From: JBNJGT01 sp964473285
GTDB taxonomy: Archaea; Nanobdellota; Nanobdellia; Woesearchaeales; JACJVW01
Direction: 5' to 3'
Length of the DNA stretch: 21,856 nt
Assembly (NCBI GenBank): GCA_964473285.1
Contig: CAYYOI010000026.1
Location: 1-21,856, forward strand
This document shows positions 8,515 through 16,107 of this stretch, one piece after another. A program made the position numbers and the translations under genes. Every line of letters starts with the position of its first letter. The first letter of the stretch is position 1. The notes under the pieces are model-generated. The model was not told the DNA's origin and made no database searches. It was given only the letters and a program-made list of their open reading frames with translations.

Positions 8515-11409
8515 TCAAATCTGGACCTCTTTTTGAATGTAATCTTTTGCTCTGGTATGATTGCTCTCTATAAAAGCCTTGTGCAAGGCTGGTAATGCTC
8601 TTGTAAGTTCTTCAAGTTTTGATTCTCGCTGGGACTCAAGTTGCTCTATCTCACCGATTAACCTTAGAACCTCTCGGTCTAGGCGGAGAAGATCTTCTAC
8701 TTCTTTTTGAAGATCGCCTGTTTTCTTTTCCAGATTCCTGTCTTTTTTTACGAAATGATTATAGAGTTCTATAAGTCCTTCAAGCAATCTGAACTCCTCT
8801 TCTTTTAGCTCATTGTATTTTGCGTTTATGGATTTGATCAGTTGCTTGCATTCCTTAATGAGATTCTCATGATAATCTTTGATTGATATTTCTTTTTCCT
8901 GGGCAGCAATATCAACTCCCATGGTATCAACTATCTTATCCATATGTAACCTTGAAAGTTCTTTAAGTTCTTTTTCATTTATCTTGATATATTCTTTCTC
9001 CCTTTTTTCTATCTCTTTGAATAACTTGCGCATATACTGTTCATTCTGTTTTATGAACTGTTCTAAAGAGTTTTGGATCTGATCCAGGACTTTTTGCTTG
9101 TTAAAGATTCCAGGTGTATTTTGAGCATCTGATAAACCTTTTCTGAGACTGACAAGGAACTGGCCTAAGTATTTTTGTTCCTGTATTTCTTTTACAAAAT
9201 TTTCATCAATGTAGCTTTCTTCTTCCAATGCCTTCTCTTGTTCTTTTATTATCGGCTCAGAATTCTGCATCGTATCTTCTAATCTCTTAACACGGTCCCT
9301 TCCAAAAATTATCTGTTTATAAGGAGTCTGCAGGAAGAGTCCATTATGAGAATCCGAATCCATATGCCAATTCTCATCAAGATATCTGGCGGTACTATGA
9401 TCCTCTATCTTATAACTTACCCTTCCATCAGATTCAATCATGAAGATTATGTCATTTACATGGCATAGAAAATAATCACTTCTCATCCCTTTTTGTATCC
9501 TTGATTCAGGGCCTATTGCATAACCTTTACCTTTCATATCTATCACAAGATAAACCCTGTTAATAGGAATCGGTTTTTGAGGTACTTTACTGCCATTAAA
9601 TAAGGCCTCGGGAAGTAGTAACTGATCTGTATTGTCTATCTGATTTCCAAGATATAACTGTTCATTACCCTGGAATTTTATTGCCTTTGGCTTATCATGG
9701 TCTGTTCTTCCCTCGTAGAATATTATCTTATAAGGGATCATTTGTGGTCTTGGGTTAGGAAACGTTATAGTTTTTTCAGTAGGTCCAGGACCAGTGACAT
9801 AGGGAATCTGTGAAGGATCTTCGATTGTTTGTGCTGGATTAGCTGGTAATTGTGCCGTTTGTCCTGGGTTCTCAGGGGATTTTTCAGGGGTGGGATCTGG
9901 ATTAGGTTGCTCGGGATTAGGCTCTGTAGATTGTTCTGGGGGGTCTATACGGAATCCTTTCTGGTCGTATGAAATATTATTAATAACCATAGTTATAAAT
10001 CCCTGTCTAACCGTATTAGGAATTTTTGCATAAAATTTACCAGAATGTTGTGTTAACTTTTCTACCTGATTATCATAGCCTACTAATAATTCATATTTGC
10101 TAAGGTCTACAGGTGAATCAATCCCAAAATAATATTTATCATCACTTGCTCTTTCTATTTTCGAGTTTTCAAAAAGCTTACCATTAACTTTTGTTATATT
10201 AAAATAAGGTCTCTCAATAGTTACATTAAATGATCCAGATAAAGGTAGTTCTGTCCCATCAGGATAATACAATTTGACATCAATTTGTTTTATTCCTGCT
10301 GTTAATTTCTCAGAGGGGATTTGTAGATCAATAGTCTGATCTATTTGAGGTTTTTGAATTTGTTTAAGAGCGGTGTTGTTTGCAAGGAAAGATATAGTGA
10401 GTTTATTACTACTGTCTATCCGCTCGTTTAGCCATGCAATTGTATCATTGGAGATCTGCAATCTAACATCTATATCCTCTCCTATATAAGTTTGTTCGTT
10501 TGTCTGGGTTATATTAATAAATGGTCGAATGATGTTTATTTCCTTTGATTCAACAGGAACAATATTTCCTTGATTATCTTTTGGAATAAAACCAATTTCC
10601 AGAGAAGATAAATTTATATCATTTCCAATATTCAAATCGGGGAGGTTAAATTGTATTTTATTATCTTCTAAAAGAAGTGGCCCAAGTATGCTTGAATCGT
10701 TTCCCCTAACTTGAAATCTTAATTTAGTTCCTTCAACAAAAAATCTTAATGAACATTCCTGGATGGGTTCTCTTGTATCAAAACCAATCCTTATTAACTC
10801 GTTAATTGCATAATATTCATATGCTTTCACATTGATTTTTTCTGGTTTATATAGGTCATCTAGTTTTCTTTCAACAGGTTCCCTAATCCATCTTAATTGG
10901 CCAGTGTTGCTTATATTATCATTTTTATTATATGATGCAGCAGCTAAGAGGAATGTTTTAGAACCAGTCCTAGTTATCCACCATCTGCGTAATTTTGTTG
11001 TATCAAGAGGTATGGGTTTACCCTTTAGCCCATCCTCGTAACCGATTACATATGTGCTAGCTTCGCTAAGATTAACTTCTCCATTTTTATATCTATCAAA
11101 AGTAATTCTTTCATCTCCTTCATCTTCTGGAAACATGAAAATCAGAGTTTTACAGTTTTGCTTGTCAGAATCGGTTGCCATATCAAAAAAACCTTTTGAA
11201 TCAATTTTCCCAGTTGTTGGGCGATTTTCAGGGGTTTCTTGTTCTTGAGAAGGATTATTGAATGTATCTTTTCGTTCCTTAGCTTTATTTTTATCTTGAG
11301 TCTTTACTTCATTCAAAGTAATTAAGATAGATTGGGCATTATTGTTTTGCTGTGCATTGGAACTAGCCTGGCCAGTACCATTTCCGTTATCTTGGTTTTC
11401 ATTACTCAT
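8515..11409 (-). CDS. Large cytoplasmic beta-domain/coiled-coil protein, unknown family
   Basis: A 964-residue protein without signal peptide or transmembrane helix. Residues 1-70 are Asn/Gln/Gly-rich and disordered. About 70-480 is beta-rich with Ig-like segments (around 290-395, for example PFINITQTNEQTYIGEDIDV and RPYFNITKVNGKL). About 485-545 is a Pro/Asn/Glu linker. About 546-700 is a second beta region. About 700-964 is a long coiled coil (LEEESYIDENFVKEIQEQ onward to the end). Its start overlaps the end of the membrane FN3 gene by eight bases, with a GGTA-type ribosome site inside that gene. The first ~480 codons are visibly more AT-rich than the coiled-coil end. No enzyme motif is visible; a scaffold or adaptor that joins the membrane protein to coiled-coil partners is the likely role, by inference. 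Confidence 0.8.
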   Translation of the reverse strand: MSNENQDNGNGTGQASSNAQQNNNAQSILITLNEVKTQDKNKAKERKDTFNNPSQEQETPENRPTTGKIDSKGFFDMATDSDKQNCKTLIFMFPEDEGDERITFDRYKNGEVNLSEASTYVIGYEDGLKGKPIPLDTTKLRRWWITRTGSKTFLLAAASYNKNDNISNTGQLRWIREPVERKLDDLYKPEKINVKAYEYYAINELIRIGFDTREPIQECSLRFFVEGTKLRFQVRGNDSSILGPLLLEDNKIQFNLPDLNIGNDINLSSLEIGFIPKDNQGNIVPVESKEINIIRPFINITQTNEQTYIGEDIDVRLQISNDTIAWLNERIDSSNKLTISFLANNTALKQIQKPQIDQTIDLQIPSEKLTAGIKQIDVKLYYPDGTELPLSGSFNVTIERPYFNITKVNGKLFENSKIERASDDKYYFGIDSPVDLSKYELLVGYDNQVEKLTQHSGKFYAKIPNTVRQGFITMVINNISYDQKGFRIDPPEQSTEPNPEQPNPDPTPEKSPENPGQTAQLPANPAQTIEDPSQIPYVTGPGPTEKTITFPNPRPQMIPYKIIFYEGRTDHDKPKAIKFQGNEQLYLGNQIDNTDQLLLPEALFNGSKVPQKPIPINRVYLVIDMKGKGYAIGPESRIQKGMRSDYFLCHVNDIIFMIESDGRVSYKIEDHSTARYLDENWHMDSDSHNGLFLQTPYKQIIFGRDRVKRLEDTMQNSEPIIKEQEKALEEESYIDENFVKEIQEQKYLGQFLVSLRKGLSDAQNTPGIFNKQKVLDQIQNSLEQFIKQNEQYMRKLFKEIEKREKEYIKINEKELKELSRLHMDKIVDTMGVDIAAQEKEISIKDYHENLIKECKQLIKSINAKYNELKEEEFRLLEGLIELYNHFVKKDRNLEKKTGDLQKEVEDLLRLDREVLRLIGEIEQLESQRESKLEELTRALPALHKAFIESNHTRAKDYIQKEVQI

Positions 11410-13222
11410 ATTTTACCTTTGCAAGAGGAGTTCTTGGTTTCTCTAATTCTATATCTCTAGGTGTTGGGGAATTTGGAGTAAGAGGAATTTTTCTTTCTGT
11501 ATGGTTGTTATGGGCATAATGGGATTTGCTTCTTCCACCACTTTGACTTCGGAAGTATTCTCCAAAATCAAAATCAAGATATCCAGGTTTTGTGACCTTA
11601 AAATCATAATAGCCTGCAGGCAGAGCCATGAATTTATTTTCATTGTTTGGGTTAAATACACTACCTGTAAATTTATCTTTCAAGGATACACTGAAATCAT
11701 TCAAATTTTCTCTTGAGACTGCATCAAAACACTCAATAGTCAAATCAAAATGTCCTTTGGATTTAAGATTTATTGGAGCAGTTTTTCCTGACCTTGCCAA
11801 AACAGGTTCGCTTGTGCCTTCAAAACATTCATCCAGATCTTTTGCTTTAATCTTTACTAGATGGCCCAGGGTTAAAGGAACATTATAATATCCATCCTTG
11901 TTCTCAACTTCTTTAGCCTCTTCAGGTTCTTTAGTACTGTAGATCTTAAAATTTAAAGGAAACCGAAAATAGCCATTATTGGCCTGCACTTTTATTGTAC
12001 CTCTCTTTCCAGAGGGTTGCATATCAAGAGAACCAAAATCGAAAGGGTCTTGATTTTCATCGAATATAAGGTTGGGAATCTTTTTGGTATTATATACTCC
12101 TTCCGGGTCAGATATCTCAAGGGTGAACTCATGATGCGTGGGAACATCTGATATCACGAACTTATCTTTCATCTTGCCAAAAAAAGTTTCTCCACTTCTT
12201 AATGCAACATCCAATCCTTCAAGAGGATATTCGTCTTCTCCGACCATGAAAACTGCCTTTCCTGTAACAGTGATTCTTTTTACCTGCAAGGCTGTAACAG
12301 ACCACTTGCTTTTATTTCCATTCTGGTTTATTGCCCTTATAAGATACCTGTACTCTTCATCAGACTTAAGATTTGAATCTGTTGCAGAAGTCCCTGTGAT
12401 TCTTCCAAACTTTTTATCAGTAGACCAGAATCTTCCTCTTTTCTGCCTTTTCAATTCATAATGGGCAATGTCATTCTCAGGGCTTGGGCTCCAAGTGATA
12501 CTAACAGTCCCTCTGGGTTGCATCTTTGCCTGGAAATCGGCAACTGGCTGAGGTGCTGATCCCCACCAGTTCTTTAGTGGATCCCAAAGTTTTTTTGCTA
12601 AATTTCCTCCTTCTTTTGCAGCCTCTGTTCCAGTTTTACCGAAGGCTTTGAGGATGATTCCTACGATACCAAAGAAAATGAAGGCTGAGCCTAGGGTTAT
12701 CATTGTCTTTCCATAGAATGCATCAGGACCTACCAAAACACCATAGGTCATGAAAGCTAAACCCATTAGAAAAAGAATCGGTCCCCATTTAGGTTCTTCC
12801 TGTTGCTTTATATTGTAATATCCTATGGCAAATACAAGGAAGGAGAAAGCTATTGCACCGAACCACCCTGCAAGGGACAAGACACGCTCTACGAATTCAG
12901 CGGCATTGTATCCTGCCCAAAAAGCAAGGCCCATTGAGGACATGAGAGCAAGGGATCCTGCAATGATCCTTCCCTGCCTGTTGGGACGACCGTCTGAACC
13001 GGAAAATATACTTACCTTATTGAGTCCTGCAGAAAAGATTCCATAAAGGACCATATATAGGAGGATGAAAGTGATTCCAAAACGAAAGCCTGAACTGTCC
13101 AGAAGATTTTGCATGGTCTCACCTATGTCACCCAGGACATCTGAAAGGTCACCTGTAGGAAAAGCTAATACACCTGGAACTAGGAAAATAAACAAGAGTA
13201 AAACAGGTAACTTACTTTTCAT
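11402..13222 (-). CDS. Five-helix membrane protein with predicted cytoplasmic FN3 and PEGA/CarbD-like domains
   Basis: A 606-residue protein. Residues 1-20 are a signal peptide or first helix (LPVLLLFIFLVPGVLAFP). Five transmembrane helices follow at about 46-66, 85-107, 118-138, 146-165 and 173-194. Basic loops after helices 1, 3 and 5 place the large C-terminal part inside the cell by the positive-inside rule. That part begins with a fibronectin type III domain (about 226-316; TVSITWSPSPENDIAHYEL then EYRYLIRAINQNG), then several small beta domains. The last is about 490-556 and ends in ALPAGYYDFKVTKPGYLDF, a PEGA/carboxypeptidase-regulatory-like pattern. Second gene of the operon, overlapping the small DNA-binding protein by 11 bases; no good Shine-Dalgarno is seen. 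FN3 domains are normally extracellular, which makes the predicted topology unusual. Confidence 0.82.
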   Translation of the reverse strand: MKSKLPVLLLFIFLVPGVLAFPTGDLSDVLGDIGETMQNLLDSSGFRFGITFILLYMVLYGIFSAGLNKVSIFSGSDGRPNRQGRIIAGSLALMSSMGLAFWAGYNAAEFVERVLSLAGWFGAIAFSFLVFAIGYYNIKQQEEPKWGPILFLMGLAFMTYGVLVGPDAFYGKTMITLGSAFIFFGIVGIILKAFGKTGTEAAKEGGNLAKKLWDPLKNWWGSAPQPVADFQAKMQPRGTVSITWSPSPENDIAHYELKRQKRGRFWSTDKKFGRITGTSATDSNLKSDEEYRYLIRAINQNGNKSKWSVTALQVKRITVTGKAVFMVGEDEYPLEGLDVALRSGETFFGKMKDKFVISDVPTHHEFTLEISDPEGVYNTKKIPNLIFDENQDPFDFGSLDMQPSGKRGTIKVQANNGYFRFPLNFKIYSTKEPEEAKEVENKDGYYNVPLTLGHLVKIKAKDLDECFEGTSEPVLARSGKTAPINLKSKGHFDLTIECFDAVSRENLNDFSVSLKDKFTGSVFNPNNENKFMALPAGYYDFKVTKPGYLDFDFGEYFRSQSGGRSKSHYAHNNHTERKIPLTPNSPTPRDIELEKPRTPLAKVKYE

Positions 13223-13394
13223 TTTTTATTCGTTCAAGCTCCTCCTTATGTTTTTGAATGAAGTCCTTCATGTAATTTTCGATATGCTTAGAGCGGACAA
13301 GGCCTAACTCCTCGCAAAGCATTGAAAAATCATTGTAGATGGATTCATCTATAAGAAAATTATACCTTCCTTTCTTGACAGTATTCTTGGACAT
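13212..13394 (-). CDS. Small ribbon-helix-helix (CopG/Arc-type) DNA-binding protein, candidate operon regulator
   Basis: A 60-residue protein with the ribbon-helix-helix layout: a short beta strand (RYNFLID, residues 10-16), helix A (about 17-31, ESIYNDFSMLCEELG), a turn with LVRS, and helix B (about 36-58). Proteins of this size and fold bind DNA as dimers through the strand. It is the first gene of the seven-gene minus-strand operon, and its 3' end overlaps the membrane FN3 gene. Together with a 16-bp palindrome just upstream of its promoter this suggests autoregulation of the operon (inference). No toxin gene is adjacent, so an antitoxin role is less likely. Confidence 0.72.
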   Translation of the reverse strand: MSKNTVKKGRYNFLIDESIYNDFSMLCEELGLVRSKHIENYMKDFIQKHKEELERIKNEK

Positions 13395-13417
13395 GGTATG
13401 GTAGACTCTTTATAATA

Positions 13418-13432
13418 ATGTATATATAAATC
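13418..13432 (-). promoter_or_regulatory. TATA promoter of the seven-gene operon
   Basis: On the minus strand AGATTTATATATACA gives a TATA box centred about 32 bases before the ATG at 13394, preceded by an A/G-rich BRE-like stretch. The transcript would have only a few bases of leader. A second AT-rich element (ATTATTATAAAG, 13408-13419) is closer to the start and fits less well. Confidence 0.55.
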
Positions 13433-13442
13433 TTTCTGTGTT

Positions 13443-13458
13443 ATAAATAGCTATTTAT
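13443..13458. promoter_or_regulatory. Perfect 16-bp palindrome, candidate operator
   Basis: ATAAATAGCTATTTAT reads the same on both strands with no mismatch. It sits about 10 bases upstream of the operon TATA box, in the divergent intergenic region next to the ribbon-helix-helix gene. Such proteins bind short palindromes, so this is the best operator candidate. In AT-rich DNA a short palindrome can arise by chance, and no second identical copy was seen. Confidence 0.4.
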
Positions 13459-13574
13459 TAATTATTAAGAAAGATTATTAATTTTTTATAAGTATTGGTA
13501 TTTATTTTTACTTATTTTTCTATTTTTAAAAGTATTAATGTGTATTTATATATATTTAGAGGGATACATACATA

Positions 13575-13590
13575 CGAGAAATATTTAAAT
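13575..13590 (+). promoter_or_regulatory. BRE/TATA promoter of the beta-propeller gene
   Basis: CGAGAAATATTTAAAT combines a BRE-like CGAGAA with a TATA box (ATATTTAAAT) centred about 28 bases before the ATG at 13614. No ribosome site lies between, so a leaderless mRNA is expected. Confidence 0.68.
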
Positions 13591-13613
13591 AGCCTGAGTT
13601 CCTAAGAAAAGTT

Positions 13614-14582
13614 ATGCAAACTTCCAAAACCTTTGATCTTGCAAGGATAGCAAGCAAACCATGCATAAGAGATATTGATGGAAAACAAGAAGTCATGGTA
13701 TTGGATTCAAAGAATACTCTCCACTTGCTAAGTCCTGAGGGACAATGTTCAATTGAATATGGAAGGGCAGGAATCAGACACGAAGATTTTTTTGATACAA
13801 AAATAATGCCATACAATCCTCCTTCAATAACCACTGGTGAAGAAACAATCTTTGGATTGGATGATGGAAGGATATTCAATATAGACAGATATGGTAGGAC
13901 TATCTGGCAGTACAGCACAGAAGGGCCTTTAACTACCCCAATCCGGCACAATGGGCATGTGTTCATAGGTACCAGAAAAGGTGTATTGGCATTAAAGGAA
14001 GGGAGACAGCAATGGTTAAGGGAGACAGGCCAGGTATTGAGCCTTACTCTGATGGAACTAAACAACAAGATGGTTCTTGTTGCTGGAGGAGAAGATAATA
14101 ATGCCTATTGCATGGATCTTGGAGGCGGCCTTTGCTGGAGCTATAAGACAAAAGGAATGATTGTTGCAGACCCGGAGAAATACAAGAATGTCTTAAAGAT
14201 AGGATCATTTGATGGATATTCATACACTCTGTCAGGGAAAGGAGAACTCATAGAAAAGAGATACCTTGGATCAATAATATCACAATCAGTTGCAGGCAAA
14301 TCATTGATAACATCAACCCTGAACCAGACATTCGTGAACGAGAGACCTTTACCATACCATTCAATGGCAAAGCCTGAGATAAGTGGAGATTCTTTGATAT
14401 TCAAAGGACCATGGTCCTTGCAAATAGCATCAATAAATGCGCCTGAGCGTAAATACAAGAAATACCTATTGGATCATAACCCTCTATTCACACCAAAAAT
14501 TCTAAAAGGAAAATATGAATCATTCATAGTAACTGCAGAAGAAAAAAGGATCAATCTAATAGGGATCAAGAGTACAAGGTGA
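13614..14582 (+). CDS. Cytoplasmic PQQ-like beta-propeller protein
   Basis: A 322-residue protein without signal peptide. It shows PQQ-like/WD-style blade repeats: ETIFGLDDGRIFNIDRYGRTIWQY at 77-100, GHVFIGTRKGVLALKEGRQQW at 114-134, VLVAGGEDNNAYCMDLGGGLCWSYK at 154-178, and LKIGSFDGYSYTLSGKGELI at 194-213. The repeated G-x-x-x-W closing is typical of PQQ/BamB-like propellers. Those relatives are usually exported, but this copy is predicted to be cytoplasmic, so a protein-interaction role is more likely than PQQ binding. The TATA spacing supports the chosen start. Its 3' end overlaps the convergent coiled-coil gene by 27 bases. Partner and function unknown; the last third (230-322) lacks clear repeats. 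Confidence 0.78.
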   Translation: MQTSKTFDLARIASKPCIRDIDGKQEVMVLDSKNTLHLLSPEGQCSIEYGRAGIRHEDFFDTKIMPYNPPSITTGEETIFGLDDGRIFNIDRYGRTIWQYSTEGPLTTPIRHNGHVFIGTRKGVLALKEGRQQWLRETGQVLSLTLMELNNKMVLVAGGEDNNAYCMDLGGGLCWSYKTKGMIVADPEKYKNVLKIGSFDGYSYTLSGKGELIEKRYLGSIISQSVAGKSLITSTLNQTFVNERPLPYHSMAKPEISGDSLIFKGPWSLQIASINAPERKYKKYLLDHNPLFTPKILKGKYESFIVTAEEKRINLIGIKSTR

Positions 14583-16010
14583 GCCATATAACTCTATCGC
14601 TTTTCTCATGGGAATCCACTCTGGCTCAGGAGCATATATTGGTTGTTCAATCTCTTGTGAAGGTTTTTCTCTTGAGAAAATTCTCTTGCTTTTGTCCTTG
14701 ATACGGCTCATGAGGCCAGGCTTGTAAGCTTTCACCTGTGATTCAAGGGAATCGATACGTTCTTTTTTCTTATTGAGGTCTCTTGAAAACTTTTCATTCT
14801 CTCTTTTGATGCTTTGGTAATCTCTACTTACCTTAGCAAGTTCTCTTCTTGTTGATTCAAACCGAGATTCAAGGTTTCTATAATTCACTTTCAGGGTTTC
14901 ATGCATATCTTTCTCAGTCTTAAGCTGTTCATCAAGCTGGGAGTTTATTGACTTCAATTCTTCTGCCCAGTCTTTGTATTGCTTTAACTTGGTAGCATGA
15001 TGAACCTGATCGCCAGGGAGATTCTCGATTATGGGATACAATTCATCCAGCTTTTGCTGTTGTGTTTGTGATAACCTCTCAAGTTCCATATAAGAAGCAT
15101 TTTGCTGCTCATAAGCTTCCTGCAGGTCTCTAAAAGCTGCTTGCTGCTGTTCTATTCTCCTGCCAATATCTTCAGGGACCGTGTCTTTTGCTTTCTTAAG
15201 CATTGCGGCAAGCTTCTTATTTTGTGATTTCAAAGTCTTATATTCTGCTTTTTGAGCTTTTAATTCAGACTCAAGGGTTGATATGTAACCAGGAATGTCC
15301 TTGGGTTTCTTACCTGTCCTTTCGAGTTCCCGGAAGGTGGATTCAAAATCTGCAATCCTTTCTGTAAGATCCTGGTAGTCTGTTTCCTTTTCTCTTAACT
15401 GTTTCTGGATATCTTGGTACTGATTCCTCCAGGAATCTTTCTGATGAACCACTTCCTTAAGGTAGGCTGCTGTCTGTTCAAACCTTCCCTGAAGCTCCTG
15501 AAGGTCGGTCTCATAGAGCCTTACCCTCTGTTCAAGCAAGGAATTATCTGATTCCAATTTTTTAATGGCCTTTTCAAGAGCCCCTTTTTCTGACGCTAAT
15601 TTGTGATTATCACTGTAGGCACTTATGATTTCCTGCTCAAGACCCCACACCCATGGAGGATAATATTCCAGATTATTGAATACCTCACTACTGTGCTTGA
15701 CAATCTGTTCCAGGATATTGACCTGTTCTTTGAGATTCTCCATCCTAGGCCAGAACTTTTCAGAGGAACTTTCTTCAAGAATAGTATCAATCCGGCTGGA
15801 AGGACTCAACTCCTCTCTTTCCAAGAGTTCACAATCATCATATAATCTATTATCAGCTTTTTTTGCGTTGTAAATCTTGGTTTTTATACCATTAAAGAAC
15901 TGGGTGTATTTTTCAAAAGCTTTGAAGATAGTCCAACTATATTCATGCCTTTCAACATCTTCAGGCCTTATTTTTTTACGCCCTTCCTGTATTAAGGCTA
16001 GACTATCCAT
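14556..16010 (-). CDS. Cytoplasmic coiled-coil protein with conserved-looking C-terminal tail
   Basis: A 484-residue protein (start at MDSLALIQEGRKKI). The frame is open further upstream to 16121, but the ATG at 16010 is preferred because a TATA box lies 26 bases before it and because an upstream start would run into the divergent NMD3-like gene. Residues 1-130 are helical and globular-looking, containing RPEDVERHEYSWTIFKAFEK and the aromatic YYPPWVWGLEQE. About 130-430 is long coiled coil rich in Gln/Glu/Lys, broken near GKKPKDIPGY and NLPGDQ. A basic linker (RIKDKSKRIFSREK) leads to a short tail with PEWIPMRKAIELYG. There is no signal peptide, membrane helix or ATPase motif. A structural or tethering role is inferred. 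Confidence 0.78.
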   Translation of the reverse strand: MDSLALIQEGRKKIRPEDVERHEYSWTIFKAFEKYTQFFNGIKTKIYNAKKADNRLYDDCELLEREELSPSSRIDTILEESSSEKFWPRMENLKEQVNILEQIVKHSSEVFNNLEYYPPWVWGLEQEIISAYSDNHKLASEKGALEKAIKKLESDNSLLEQRVRLYETDLQELQGRFEQTAAYLKEVVHQKDSWRNQYQDIQKQLREKETDYQDLTERIADFESTFRELERTGKKPKDIPGYISTLESELKAQKAEYKTLKSQNKKLAAMLKKAKDTVPEDIGRRIEQQQAAFRDLQEAYEQQNASYMELERLSQTQQQKLDELYPIIENLPGDQVHHATKLKQYKDWAEELKSINSQLDEQLKTEKDMHETLKVNYRNLESRFESTRRELAKVSRDYQSIKRENEKFSRDLNKKKERIDSLESQVKAYKPGLMSRIKDKSKRIFSREKPSQEIEQPIYAPEPEWIPMRKAIELYGSPCTLDPY

Positions 16011-16032
16011 GGAAGCAGGAAAAGAGAGAGGG

Positions 16033-16046
16033 TTTATAAATTTTAC
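16033..16046 (-). promoter_or_regulatory. TATA promoter of the 484-residue coiled-coil gene
   Basis: On the minus strand GGTAAAATTTATAAACC carries TTTATAAA at 16033-16040, centred about 26 bases before the ATG at 16010. This is leaderless spacing and the main reason for choosing that start. Confidence 0.65.
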
Positions 16047-16071
16047 CCCTCCCTGGTGATAAATTCTCCGG

Positions 16072-16087
16072 AAAACTATTAAATAGG
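16072..16087 (+). promoter_or_regulatory. TATA promoter of the NMD3-like gene
   Basis: AAAACTATTAAATAGG has an A-rich BRE-like part and a TATA-like TATTAAAT centred about 26 bases before the ATG at 16108. It shows that this short gene has its own promoter and start, and is not simply the tail of a broken longer gene. Confidence 0.6.
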
Positions 16088-16107
16088 AGAAGCCTTTCCA
16101 AAAAGAT

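Larger units (their letters stand above)
13395..13613. other. AT-rich divergent intergenic region
   Basis: About 220 bases without a gene, between the operon and the beta-propeller gene, and the longest gap in the window. It holds both divergent promoters, the 16-bp palindrome at 13443-13458, a repeated ATTATTAA/TTAATTATTAA pattern at about 13457-13482, and a 7-bp inverted repeat (ATAAGTA at 13488-13494, TACTTAT at 13509-13515). No RNA gene or small coding frame is convincing here. Confidence 0.7.

Noticed and set aside
13556..14068. A 170-codon minus-strand open frame opposite the beta-propeller gene
   Set aside because: It shows no domain or hydrophobic pattern of its own, lies over clear PQQ-like repeats on the other strand, and ends in the promoter region.
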